Below are positions 44,816 to 56,597 of a stretch of 64,000 bases of DNA, one piece after another. Position 1 is the stretch's first letter. Every line of letters starts with the position of its first letter. The DNA is taken from the NCBI GenBank assembly GCA_036345935.2, contig JADWOT020000004.1:8996479-9060478 (forward strand), given 5' to 3'. The position numbers and the translations under genes are program-made. The notes beneath the pieces were generated by a model. The model did not search any database. It worked only from the letters and a program-made list of their open reading frames with translations, and was not told the origin of the DNA. The DNA comes from Taenia hydatigena (Eukaryota; Platyhelminthes; Cestoda; Cyclophyllidea; Taeniidae).

Positions 44816-45140
44816 TCAACTAGTTGTGTCCCATCGGTGCTTTGAGTTGATTTATGTTCCACGAGAGACCATCTGCGTGTGCTCGATGATTGTTGTGCCC
44901 TTGTAAATGCCACCGAGGTGCGTGATGGCTGAGGTGCGTCGCTTTCCCACTTTGAAGAGTTGGTGCCACTGAGGAGGGTTCTTGATTGGGAATCGCACAG
45001 CATTTGTTCACTCAGTCCGCCGCATAATTCATAACTTGTGTACTGTGAAAAATCGCCCTGTAAGCCGGGCTTCTTTGCCTTCCATCCGCACAGACAGCAC
45101 GTGTTGAAGACGCGGACGATGTATCTCCTCAACCTGGTAC
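44815..45140 (-). repeat. Inner inverted terminus of the right MEG block
   Basis: Mirror of 38,078-38,402. It keeps the long frame (RRYIVRVFNTCCLCGWKAKK) with one extra codon (DAPQPSRT for DTQPSRN), an in-frame difference. Confidence 0.75.
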
Positions 45141-47173
45141 AAATCCTTCTTCACCCTAGGAGCGGATGCCTTAACTAAAGTAGTTGCATGACCCACCCTG
45201 ACCCCTCAAATCCAACTGTTCCTATCGTTTATCAACACTATGGGGCGCCTCAAAAAACCTCTCACCTTCCCTACCCAAATTATCTTCATGGCGGTTGAAG
45301 GGATACCCTATCCACGACAATTCAGCTCAATTACTCGCATGACCTCAAGTTGCGCCTGGAGTAGGAGAATGGTTGTCTTCGTCAACAAGACCAACTATCG
45401 CGACCATCAGGCCATGCCCACGACCATGAAGCACCGAAAGCTTTGTTTGTCTCCGAACCATCACATACCCAGCAGATGGTTAGTCTCAACATCCTCATAT
45501 TGTGCCACTTTACTTTATACAACCTAGGGCATTGTTCGCCATCCCACATTTATGTTATTTGCAACCCAAGGACCCATTCGATTTACCAGTCCAAAGGAAT
45601 GACCACGCAATTTTTTTGATAAAGTTAAATCCTTAATGAACCTTGCTGCTTTCCTCACACTTTGTGAAAGGGGTTGATTAACTTTACCGTAATTTCAATG
45701 TCATTATATCTGCTATTCATTGTAAATCACATGGAAAGTTAAAATTATGATTAGCCTGTTCGAGAGTGCCACTAAAAATAAGATTGAATTCCTTCCATTC
45801 GGTCAACTGCTTCCCATTTAACTGAGTCAGGTGGCTAGATCAGCAGGTAAGGAAATCAGTTTGGGGGTAGATAGAAGAAAGAAGGAAAGAAATGCAGAAT
45901 GCTGCACCGCAGCACTGTACAGAGTCATCTTACGGTGTCCATGTCGAATCCCCTTTCCTCCTTTCTCCCCCCTCTCTCATTCCATGCTCTCGACTTCTCA
46001 TCCCTTTGTCCCTATCTCACTCATTCTCCTGTCTCTTTCAGATGTACATTCATGCTGCTTCGCAACGCAGCGCAATAAGTCTGCAAAGCATATGTCTAGA
46101 AACATAAGAAACACGTCGTCGTTACGGCAATAGTCATTTTAGTTGTGAGTCAGCAATGTTCCTAATCAATTTCTACCCTGCAGCACACTTGTCCTGCCAC
46201 GCTCACTTTCGATGTCTCTTGTATGCTTTTACATTCACCAAATAAGTGACAGCATCAAGAGACCTATTGAGGGAATAATGGCATGCTCAATATGCATACC
46301 CCACCGCAGAAGCCCTGTAGCACGGCTTGGCTAGATCTGACTGGATTGCACTCGGTCGGAACAGAGCAGACTGGTCACTTAGGCTGGATTATGACATGTC
46401 TGCATAAAATAGGAAAGAAGAGGATGGACAGGGTCAACAGCCAGATCTATTGTGCATGCCTCATCCCTTGAGGCGCCTTATGTGCTATCACCGAAGTCAA
46501 CCCTAACAACACCCCAATTTGACCCGTCTAATTCACTGACACAAGTCCATGCCATGTAAAACGAGGTCTTCTTCTCTTCTGTCTTGCAGACACTAGAGAT
46601 CAAGGTACTCAGGCTATGAGCAGGCCTACAATGTCTTCAAAATGGAGGGATAGGAGCTCTCTTCTCTACGTTCCACTGCAACGCGCCTTTAGTGAGTCCC
46701 TCCTTTGTCTCCCACTACGATGTTCCGTAGGCCTCCAAGTATTGCGCCTTGCAAGTTGCTTTATGCATTAAACTCAATCGGAACAGAGGAGTTGGTACTT
46801 CCTGCGTTTCATTAGCTAACCTTCATTTGTCTAATTTTTGACACAATAAAATATCGCCTCTTTGCCTTCCCTACTCTTTGCTCGCCTTTTCCCTCTTCGA
46901 ATTTGACCTCAATTCGCCCCAGTTTCCTCCTTTCCTTCTCCTACCTTATCTTCTGCCAGCGCCCTCTTTGTAAGCTCTCCTTCATTCGTCTTCTATTTTC
47001 ACTCCCGATTTGTGACACGACTCGATAGTGCCAAGTTTCATAGCCTACATCAGACTAGCATGGTCTATACTGTAACTGACACAATCACGCATTGCTCGAG
47101 ATCCAATCTTGATTTAGCATAGTCTAGCCTGGATTCCCATTCCTTTTCCATTCCTTTCTTTCTGTCGCAGTAA

Positions 47174-47936
47174 ATGCTCCACACCACTTTGCCTCAATTT
47201 CGTCTCCTGCTCCTACTCCTCCTCCACTTACCCCCTCGAGAGCGAATGTGAGCGCGTTGCTCCCACTTCCCACTTCGTAATTTGTAGACTCGCCCAACTT
47301 CCACCTCATCATCTCACTGCCCAATTCTTTCCTTCTCTCTTTAGAGGATTCCTCCACCTGGCGCTCTACATTAACGGGTAAGAATATGCGCTTCCCACCC
47401 CCACAGATAGACCACCTGCTCCTTTTCCACCATGTATCTGTGCCTGCCTGTCTGTCTGTCTGTTTGGTTGCCCAGTTTGTGTGTGTGCGTGTGTGTGTGT
47501 GCCATTACCTATCTTTGTTTTCGTCCTTTTAGAAAGTCGCCTCCATCGGTCTCCCACCAAAACAGGTAGGAACGTCTGCGTATGTGTGTGTGTGTGTGCC
47601 TGACTGTGTGTATTGAAGTGCGAAGACACATTCATCTCATCCTCTTCTCTAACTTGTCATTCTAGTCTACCAGGTCGACAGTTCTATCCTGGGTGAAGTA
47701 AGATCTCCTTTCGTTGCTCGTTGCATGCCCAGTTACCTGCCTTATTAATTTCAACTCCACTTTCCGCCAACACCTTATCGTCCACCCACCCACCCATTCA
47801 CCAACCCACACACCCGCCAACTCACTTTACTACATCTAATCGCTTTTTCCTCCCACGGCTCCTCTACTTCCTCACTTATTTCAGATTGAAATGGACGGAC
47901 CACATGGAATTGGCAGAAGAATTCGTACAAGGTTGA
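47174..47936 (+). CDS. Candidate micro-exon gene, right copy
   Basis: Exons are 47,171-47,247 (after TTCTGTCGCAG; ATG at 47,174), 47,345-47,377 (33 nt), 47,533-47,565 (33 nt), 47,666-47,692 (27 nt) and 47,885 to the TGA at 47,934-47,936. Every acceptor has a long pyrimidine tract. Donors are GTGAGC, GTAAGA, GTAGGA and GTGAAG. All junctions fall in the same phase (two bases before, one after), so any internal exon can be skipped without changing frame, as in flatworm micro-exon genes. The product is 72 residues: a leader with RLLLLLLLHL, then GFLHLALYIN, KSPPSVSHQN, LPGRQFYP and a tail ending EEFVQG. An acceptor 3 bases before ATG would suit trans-splicing or a 5' non-coding exon. A stronger donor (GTAAGA at 47,698) would end the protein at an exon-4 TGA instead. 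Confidence 0.6.
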
Positions 47937-48210
47937 GGAGATACATCGTCCGCGTCTTCAACACGTGCTGTCTGTGCGGACGGAAGGCAAAGAAGCCCGT
48001 CATACAGATAGATTTTTCACAGTACTCAAGTTATGAATTTTGCGGCGGACTGAGTGAACAAATGCTGTGCGATTCCCAATCAAGAACCCTCCTCAGTGGC
48101 ACCAACTCTTCAAAGTGGGAAAGCGACACGCAGCCATCGCACAACTCGGTGGCATTTGAAGGGGCACAACAATCATCCAGCACACCTAGATGGTCTCTCA
48201 CAGAATAAAG
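47885..48210 (+). repeat. Outer inverted terminus of the right MEG block
   Basis: Mirror of 35,050-35,390. It contains the MEG last exon and an overlapping 105-codon frame (ATG 47,891, stop 48,208) reading MDGPHGIGRRIRTRL, TCCLCGRKAKKP and DFSQYSSYEFCGGLSEQ. Confidence 0.8.
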
Positions 48211-48556
48211 GTCAACTCGACAATCTGATGTGATAAGCCCATGAGAGACACAAAAGCACGGAGGAGTTCTCATTATAACAATGTTCTTTAAAAACAGACA
48301 TCAAAGAAGCGCCGAAGTGGCGATTTCAAACCAATAACGATTCCATTACGTACCGATCGAAAAGAAGCGCAGTGTTGAAGACGCGGAAAAGTAGGCTAGA
48401 GCGCTACCACCAAGGCGCGCACATCTGGAGAATGCCTCGACAAATTCGCACAGCAAAAACAGGAGGCAACCAAGTCGCCACTTCTCCTTTTAACTAATAA
48501 AACTCGAAACCGATTAAAAGAGAGCCACGTGGCTGCCATGATGACCATGCCACCGC

Positions 48557-49472
48557 GCTTCCCCAATCGCACAGGTAAAGAAAAGCGACGGTAGTCTACG
48601 GCTGTGCATCGATCACAGAAAGCTAGATGCCGTAACCAAGAGGGACGCCTTTCCCTTACCTCATATCAACGACTCCTTGGATGCTCTGCATGGATCAAAG
48701 TGGTTCTCCACAATAGACTTAAAATCCGGTTTCTGGCAAGTAGAAGTGGCAGCCACTTTCCAGCGCCTGAGGAAGCAGACAGCACTGATCGGGCTTTTTC
48801 CTAAACATTGCATAATCTCCCCAATGACGTCCTTGTTTTTGGTAGACATCCGCGAGCATATCGCCAATCTTAAACTAGTCCTGAACTGTCCGCAGGATGC
48901 AGGTTCGAACTTGAATCCAAAGGAGTGCCAGTCACTGAAGATCGCACAAATCAAGTGAGAACCTGGCGAACACCAACGAATCAGACGGAACTTCGCAGTT
49001 TCCTCGGTTCGGCAAACTACTATAGGCGTTTCATCAAAGGCTTCGCCAAGATTGCTAGTCCTCTACACAAACTAAGGGAGAAGTAGGGGAAAAAGAATTT
49101 CAGGTGTGAGAACGAACATGATGAAACCTTCAAGTAACTAAAGCGAATGCTCTGTCCCGCTCCGATTCCGGCTTTGCCAAACTTTGAGACCGATGCACCA
49201 CCCTTTGTACTAGACAGACATTTTCGCAGCGAGACAAAGAAGGCAGAGAACACGTCATCGCCTACGCTACTGTCAGACTAGACAAAAAAATGAGACAGAA
49301 GAGTGCAACAGAACGTGAACTTTTCACCACCTACACAATGGGGCGACACTTCAAGCACTACCCGATGGCGAGACAGGTCATAGTGAGAACAGACCATCAG
49401 GCGCTGACCTCGTTGAAAACAATGAAGGAGATCGACCGTTCGGTTGCACGCTGGTACGAGGAACTGCAACAA
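48557..49472 (+). mobile_element. Ty3/gypsy RT/RNase H fragment between satellites
   Basis: Mirror of element C from 34,717 to 33,801. It keeps LRLCIDHRKLDAVTKRDAF, DALHGSKWFSTIDLKSGFWQ, GLFPKHCI, then TELRSFLGSANYYRRFIKG and REHVIAYA-like RNase H remnants with many stops. Both ends abut satellite. Confidence 0.8.
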
Positions 49473-51320
49473 CTTACACGGGAACTCCCAAGAGCAAGAC
49501 AGGAGGCAACAGGCCGAGCAGTTCTCCGTTTCAAAGCTAAAAACCTATAAAAAAATTAAAAAGAGCGCCACGTTGGTGATGCGACAACACAAAGTGCCGC
49601 TCGATGACCAAGAAGTGTCCAGCTATAAAATGTGCCCGTTTCATCACTATCTGAGTAGAGAGCTCGTCAAAAGAAAATCTAGACGCAGCATTCGAAATTA
49701 AAAATTCAAAACGGATTTAAAGAAGCGCCGCATTGCAGCCGCGATGCTAACAATAGATGGCCACACAAAAAGTGCATCCAGGGCGCCACAAACAGACCCG
49801 AGAGTTCGACAGAACAAATACAAAAATCAACTGACAAAGCGGTTCTCGAACTTAACGCAAAAATTCATAAAAGGATTTTTAAAAAGCGCGAAGCAGAGGC
49901 CAGGAAAACGCCGCCAACCGCGCGTCCAAAAAAAAGATCTTTAAAACAGAGAAGCAAACGAGAGGTCAATATCTGTATCAAGAGAATTGTAAGAGAAAAA
50001 AAGAAGGCGAATAAAGATAACAGCATTTGTAAAAAAAGAGACGTTGCGTTGCAGCGATGACAGTCTACCGCCCTAAAAAGAAGAAAAAAAGATGCCCGCA
50101 TAAACAATGCTACCAATTCCTACAATCCGTACCGACACCACCGTTACCAATCCTCCGTCTCAACAATACGAAACGTGGTACCAACCAAAAAGGAGAAATT
50201 CGACTGCGCCGCAACAACAGACTACAGCCATTCTACTCTCCTCACAATCTGTACCGACAGCACCTCATCACCATCGCAAAAGGCGACTCCATGACCAATC
50301 CTCCGTTTCCACCTTATAAAACCTCATACCAAATATAAAGTTGAGATTCGTTAATGCCGCGATGGCGTTCACCGCCTATCAGATCTGTCTAAACAATAAA
50401 AATTGTGTTGCGGATTGTAAAGGACAGACGCGTCGGTGCCTTGATAACATTGACTACTGCCCTATTACCAAGATATGCTCACGTACACAACACTTCATTT
50501 TGTCACATTCCCTGCCGACGGCTTCTTGCAACAGACGTAGGAGCTGACAAGTTTAGCAGTTCTGTCTTAACAATAGAAAACCTGAAACGGATTACAAAGG
50601 AAGGACGCGTCGATGCTGCGATAACACAGACTACCGGCATACTACCAAGAGGTGCTCACATGCACAATACTTCCATTTCGTCGCAATCTGACCCCACAGC
50701 TCCTCATGACAATGACAATACGCCACTGGTTCCTTAGATCTGCTTAACAATAAAAAGCGTGAATCGGATCGCAAAGGAGGGACGCGTCGGTGCCGCGATG
50801 ATACAGACTACCGCCCTATTACCAAGAGGTCCTCACGCACAGAACACCTCCATTTCCTCACAATCTCTACTCACGGCTCCTTACAACAGACGTAGGAGCC
50901 GACAAGCTCAGCTGTTCTCTCTCAACAATAAAAAAACTTGATACGGATTGTAAAGGAGACAGGCGTCGGTACTGCAATTACAGAGACCTCCGCCCCATCG
51001 CCAAAAGGTGCTCACGTACAGAAAACCTCCATTTGGTCAATTTCTACCGACGGCTCCTTACGCCAGACGTAGGAGCCAAGTGCCTCAGCTCCTCTTCGCC
51101 CTTTTAACGATCACATAAAACGTGATGCTGAATCTAAAGGGAGGACTCGTTGGCGCCGCGATGACAGTCTACCGCCTTACTACCAACAGGTGCTTACATA
51201 CAGATTACTTCCATTTCGTCACAATATGTACAGATACCTCCTCATAACATAGGTAGGAGGCGACTGCTTCAAAAATTTTGCGTTTCAACATTAAAAACGT
51301 TCAAGTTTTGCCTTTACATT
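49473..51320. repeat. Satellite array (about 177-186 bp period), outside the palindrome
   Basis: At least five well-spaced units. The landmark CGCGTCGGTGCC and its variants recur at about 50,429, 50,606, 50,782, 50,961 and 51,147, followed each time by GACTACCGCCCTATTACC and GGTGCTCAC variants. Less regular units run from 49,490 to 50,340. No protein is implied; frames across units are shadows of the repeat. Confidence 0.8.
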
Positions 51321-53492
51321 GAGATACCACGATAACTAGCGTGTACCCGGACTACCATTACACATAAATGTAGTGTTTTTTCACATGTGGTTGATTTGTT
51401 TTGTGGCCATCTTTTCTGCGGACTACTAACTTAGGCTCAACTACACGGACAACCAGTTCTTATAAAGGTGTGTCAACTCAACCTACTTACTTATTTGCGA
51501 CGTTTTGCTTTACTTTATTAATAATTAATAATTGGGAAACACCGAAGGGAAATGGCAACGCTACCAGATTCCAACAGAGATCCATGGAAGGAAATACAAA
51601 AATCACAACAGAGACTACGGTGATGACATTCCACGGACAAACAATAGACCACCACGACCCTACGTGTCCATCGGCTACCTCGTGTCCAATGCAAGCGACA
51701 TCCGTCTAAAATGGCCATTCAACGACCACTTTATATAGTGCGTTACAGAAAACGGATGAACCCTCAAAACATGACTTTACTAACCCTCCTTTCAACGGCT
51801 TCACCACAGCTTAGATGCTCCACTGTTTTTTTTATAAAAAACTCGTTTGCATAAAATAAACGCAATTATCCACCAAGAACGCTCCTACGTGTTTCACTGC
51901 TACCAACCTCACCCAATATGTTTATGGCACTTCACTCCAGCCAATTATAACAAACAAATAAGGAAAACGCGTTAAACAGACGACATTAGGCCCCTCTCCA
52001 TTAATCAGCGCATCAAATACATGCAACGTTGGTAAGAAGATAGTGAACACTTACTGTACCTTCTACAAGGCAATAGAGTCACCAAGACCTCAGCTGCACT
52101 CACGGCCGAGAAAAGAGGCGAGGAAAGAATCCATCTCGTGACACCTGCAGTCCCACCAAGGACGCAACACAGCGAGCGCTCGCCTTCACTGCATTTCTCC
52201 GCCTCATCCAAGGAGTGCTAAATTAATCACACATTACCAAATTGGGCAGCATGCTTTATGATGAAAGAGTGCTAAGTCTTTTGGCGCACCAACGACTGTA
52301 CAGCGAAGGAGGGGCATTGATCATATCCTTTACAACTGAAAAATGGCGTGTAGTAGTATTTTTTGGGAGCGGATAAATTATGTCCATATGCCAAAATCAT
52401 CCCAACTTACCACCTGCCGCTGGAGGCATGTAAGTTACCCAAAAGATATCAGATCTCTGCATAAAAACTCCCCAATTACATCACGCATCTTAAATAAAGC
52501 ATTCAATTTATTAATCTAGCATTCTCGAGTCCAAGTTACTTCGCATCTCCTCTCATCTACGCCTAAACCTTTCGGTTTCAATTCAGCAATGCGCTAGAGA
52601 CGAAAATTCGGGGTAGAGGTGTACACCATACAAACGCTGCACTCTCCGCTTACGGTCTCCTCGAATCTACTTTGTAATTGCCTCTATAATCGCCACAAAA
52701 CCAAGAAAGTTATCTCTAACTAGTTTGAACGAGTTCAACTGCTCTCAAGTGGCAGACTCACCGACTCGATATGCAATTTATTGCCCACAAATGCAGCAAT
52801 TGCATCCAGTAGTAGGAAATTCGGATCCCTCACCTTTCAGCATGACCGCAAAACAAATTAAAACAGGCAGGATCAGCAGAGACCACTCTAGTGTCAAATG
52901 CACTTAAGCATCTAACTAAACGAGCTAATAAAACCTGAGTATTCCACCACGAGCATTGCACGAACCACGAATTCAGCAAGCCTCAAAGTCGCTAGCCACG
53001 CTTTCATGCCCATAATAAAGGGTCTCTTATGCATACGCATAAAATACGTCAAAATTTACAAACAAGGATACTTACACACCTAGACTCGTTAGCGCGAACC
53101 GCACACCACGCACGGCAACCATCGCATCAAAGCCTACCCCCCCACATATGCCGCTAGATACGCAAAGGGAGCATTAAGTACGATGAAACAAATGGTTATC
53201 GCAGGAATTCCTATTGATCTTAAGAATCACAGCAAAAACAAGACCTTTTTTATTTTAAAAATAAAAAAGACAAATCCGATTTTCCAAGGCATTCGTAGGT
53301 CACATAAAGCACAGGTTTTCATTGCTAACTAGTTATATATGTGCAAAGGTTGACTTCTTGAGGGTTCTACAACTTACATTGGTTGGTGCTATAATAATGT
53401 AATGCTTGCGTTTCTCTAGACAAACATTGTAAGTGAGGGCAGAAACACAATTTGAATCTCCCAACTTCGACAGAGCCAATTCTACAACACAC
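51321..53492. other. No gene; contains dispersed repeat D copy 2
   Basis: Repeat D is at 51,716-52,170. Elsewhere only short frames are seen; the frame at 51,401-51,709 is Thr-rich and overlaps the edge of D. The area from 52,200 to 53,490 shows nothing I can name. Confidence 0.35.
51716..52170 (+). repeat. Dispersed repeat D, copy 2
   Basis: Matches 13,930-14,400 in the same orientation, diverged. See copy 1 for the shared landmarks. Confidence 0.5.
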
Positions 53493-53718
53493 TGCAGAGG
53501 GCTCCTCCTCTCCCCCCTGGTCACCCTTGATAGCAGAAGTCTGCGTAAGTTTAGACGTCTTTAATGTATATGGGGTGATAAATACAGCTAGGCGAGATAT
53601 GGGTTTTAGGCCGAGGATGTGTCACGCTCCAGCGAGTCTCTGCGCTGCTCCGTCACGTGGTTCAAATTGACTTCCCGCCTCTGGCCTACAAAGCACATTT
53701 AAAGAATTAAGTATTACA
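53493..53718 (-). repeat. 3' LTR of element A (226 bp)
   Basis: Starts TGTAATACTT after the purine tract AAAAGACGAGGGGG and ends CCCTCTGCA. The codons equivalent to gag 1-22 are present in frame, but ATG is ACG here. Confidence 0.7.
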
Positions 53719-53758
53719 TAGCCCCCTCGTCTTTTGAGCGCCGTCCCCGGCGCTGCCC

Positions 53759-54790
53759 CTATTGATTCGCTTTGGTTAAACCATCAGGTGGTTTGCCTTC
53801 TTCTACGATTAAATAGGCTTCGTCCTCGTAGCCGACCGTCGGAGCACCTCTGTAAGGGCGGATCTTATTGTGATGGGCGGTTATGGGATGGGTACGGAGT
53901 TCCGCATTCCGGACGAGGTAGTTCGTAGGGGACAGGACTTTTACTACGCGAAAGGGATCTTTACTCCAAGGGTGGTACAATTTGTGATGTGTCCCAGGTG
54001 GAGGAATCGGCCGATATATTTGAACGAGATCTCCTTCGTGGTAGGCAGTGAGTCGACTGTGCTTGTCGTAGTATTTCTTTTGTCGGGTATAAGACATTTG
54101 AAGGTGTCGACGGGCGAGATTAAACGTCTTTCTTATCCCTTCTTTGAGGCGTAGTACGTACTTCGGGGCGTTGTCGGTAGCCACTTCTTTGCGAGGGAGG
54201 AAGACGTCAGAGGGAACTCTCATTTCGCGGCCGGTGAGCATCTTGAACGGAGAGACACCGGTTGATGTGTGGACTGTAGCCCTATAGGCAAGAAGAGCAC
54301 GTCCAAGGTTTAAATCCCAATCTTCCGATCGTGCCTCCTTCGTGAAAGCCTTTAGTAACCCTATCAGGGTTCGGTTAGTTCTTTCCACTTGTCCATTGCC
54401 CTGAGGGTGGCCAGGTGTCGTGCGCGTCTTTGCGATTCCGAGGGACTTGCATAGTTCAGTAAAGAGTCGGCTTTCAAAATTAGGGCCTTGGTCGCTATGG
54501 ACTGATTCAGGCACTCCGTGCTGACAGATCCAACGATTGAAAAAGGTCGACGCGACTGTCTCGGCGTCTTGGGACTTCATGGGCTCCGCTTCGGCCACTT
54601 TCGTGAAGTAGTCAACCATAACTAAGATATATCGGTTTCCCCTCTTGGTAAGGGGTAGGGGCTCCATGATGTCGATACCCACTCGTTCGCCCGGAAATCC
54701 CGTAAGCATAGGCTGCAGAGGTGCCACTGCTGTGGAATGAGGGTTCTTGAACCTGCTGCAAGTAATGCAGGTTCGGCAGAAGTCGTGCAC
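53759..54790 (-). pseudogene. Integrase, element A (core largely intact)
   Basis: Open for 343 codons. It begins at the Cys pair of the HHCC zinc domain (HDFCRTCITCSRFK); the His pair (LHERLGH) is in another frame just upstream, near 54,870, so a frameshift at about 54,800 separates them. The catalytic triad is visible: D in VGIDIMEPLP, D in SVHSDQGPNF, and E in GNGQVERTN. The C-terminal part has WSKDPFRVVKVLSPTNYLV and ends at GLTKANQ. It is the best-preserved domain, but broken from the rest of pol. Confidence 0.85.
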
Positions 54791-55131
54791 GTCTGAGGAG
54801 AGGGAGGGCCACCACTATCGTTTCATCGAGGCCTCCACCATCTTTTTCTCACCGACGTGGCCCAATCGTTCGTGCAGTTCTTGGAGGGCTGTTTGTATCA
54901 GGGAACCTGGAACAGCCAAAGGCGCTTGGGAGACGTGGCATCTTCTTGGTACCACAAGACTTCGTCCTCCAGGGAGAGTTTGGACCATTGCTGCCATATC
55001 TGCCTGGCTGCCTTGCTGGATGATTTCATCTCTTCCGCAGTGGGCTTGGACGAGGATGCCAGAAACCTGTCGTATACCAAGGACGTGTCGGGGTCTGCAC
55101 TCTGTGTGTTGCTCCACTGATGTTTAGTCGG

Positions 55132-55587
55132 CTAGCTTAAAAATAGGGTTCCCACTACACCGCTATGCCTATCCACTGAGAGGGGTCTGCGTGATAATGC
55201 ATCTGCGTTGCTATGCAAGTTTTCTTTTCTGTACTGCACAGTGAAGTCATATTGTTGCAGTTCCTCGTACCAGCGTGCAACCGAACGATCGATCTCCTTC
55301 ATTGTTTCCAACTGGGTCAGCGCCTGATGGTCTGTTCTCACTATGAGCTGCCTCGCTATCAGGTAGTGCTTGAAGTGTCGCACCATTGTATAGATGGCGA
55401 AAAGTTCACGTTCTGTTGCACTCTTCTGTCGCATTTTTTTGTTCAATCTGGCACTAGCGTAGGCGATGACGTGTTCCCTACCTTCTTTGTCTCTTTGCGA
55501 AAGTACACCGCCCACGGCCACGTCGCTGGCGGCCGTGTCTAGTACGAAGGAGGGAGGTGCGGCGGTCTCGAAGTTTGGTAGAGCCAA
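55132..55587 (-). pseudogene. RNase H region, element A
   Basis: A 151-codon frame with FVLDTAASDVAVGGVLSQ, SATERELFAIYTMVRHFKHYL, VRTDHQALTQLE and the terminal NLHSNADALSRRPL typical of Ty3/gypsy RNase H. It is separated from RT (55,539-55,835) by a frameshift of the overlapping frames. Confidence 0.85.
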
Positions 55588-56411
55588 AATCGGAGCAGAG
55601 CAGAGCAGAGCATTCGCTTTAGTTCTTTGAAGGCTTCATCATGTTCATTCTCCCACCTGAAATTTCTTTTTGCCGCCTTCTCGGTTAGCTTGTGTAGGGG
55701 ACTAGCAATCTTGGCAAAGCCTTTAACGAAGCGCCTATAGTAGTTTGCCAAACCGAGGAAACTGCGAAGTTCCGTCTGATTCGTTGGTGTTCGCCAGGTT
55801 CTTACTTGATTTGTGCGATCTTCAGTGACTGCCATCCCGTCTGACGAGACTGTGTGCCCCAGAAAGTTGACTCAACGGCGGAGAAAATGACACTTCTTTG
55901 GATTCAAGGTCAGACCTGCATCTTGCAGACGGTCTAGGACTAGTTTGAGATTGGCGTTATGCTCGCGAATGTCTCTACCGAAAACGAGAACGTCATCAAG
56001 GTAGATTATGCAATGTTTCGGGAAGAGCCCAATCAGTGCGGTCTGCATCAGGCGCTGGAAAGTGGCTGCGGCGTTGCAGAGTCCAAACGGCATGGTCTGG
56101 AATTCATAAAGTCCGTTGGGTACTATAAAAGCCGTCTTCTCTCTATCTTTTTCTGCCACTTCTACTTGCCAGTATCCCGATTATAAGTCTAGTGTGGAGA
56201 ACCACTTCGATCCACGCAAAGCTTCCAAGGAGTCGTTGATGTGAGGCAAGGGAAAGGCGTCCTTCTTAGTTACGGCGTTTAACTTCGTGTAATCGATGCA
56301 CAGCCGTAGACTACCGTCAATTTTCTTCACTAGTGCGATTGGAGAAGCCCATGGTGACTTGGATGGTTTGATCACTTCGTCCTTGATCATCTCTTCCACC
56401 AGACGGTTCAC
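55539..56411 (-). pseudogene. Reverse transcriptase, element A
   Basis: Pieces in order are SKSPWASPIALVKK and LRLCIDYTKLNAVTKKDAF (56,411-56,181), a stop after KWFSTLDL, FIVPNGLYEFQTMPFGLC and CIIYLDDVLVFG with the catalytic Asp pair (56,159-55,872), another break, then TELRSFLGLANYYRRFVKG (55,835-55,539). At least three interruptions are seen. Confidence 0.85.
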
Positions 56412-56597
56412 TTCGTACTGGAGGGGCGGAGGTATACGTCTGGGTGGTTGTCAAATGGGCCTGGCCTCGCTAGTGTCAATAGTGTGTTTGACCATACTTG
56501 TTCGGTCGAGTTTTGCTCCTTGCCATGAGAACATGCTTGGATACTTGCTAAGCAATGCACATAGCTCCTATCTCTCGCCATCGGTGATGTGCGTTAG

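Larger units (their letters stand above)
43364..49472 (+). repeat. Right arm of 6.1-kb near-perfect palindrome
   Basis: Mirror of 33,801-39,915. From the spacer outward: satellite (43,364-44,815), MEG block (44,815-48,240), satellite (48,240-48,556), RT/RNase H fragment (48,557-49,472). The outer edge is at CTGCAACAA, after which the left side continues as RNase H and this side continues as satellite. Confidence 0.9.

Noticed and set aside
33801..49472. Palindrome as a pure assembly error
   Set aside because: Arm-specific indels (65, 21 and 8 bp) and point differences would not appear in a simple duplicated contig, though read-level proof is still lacking.
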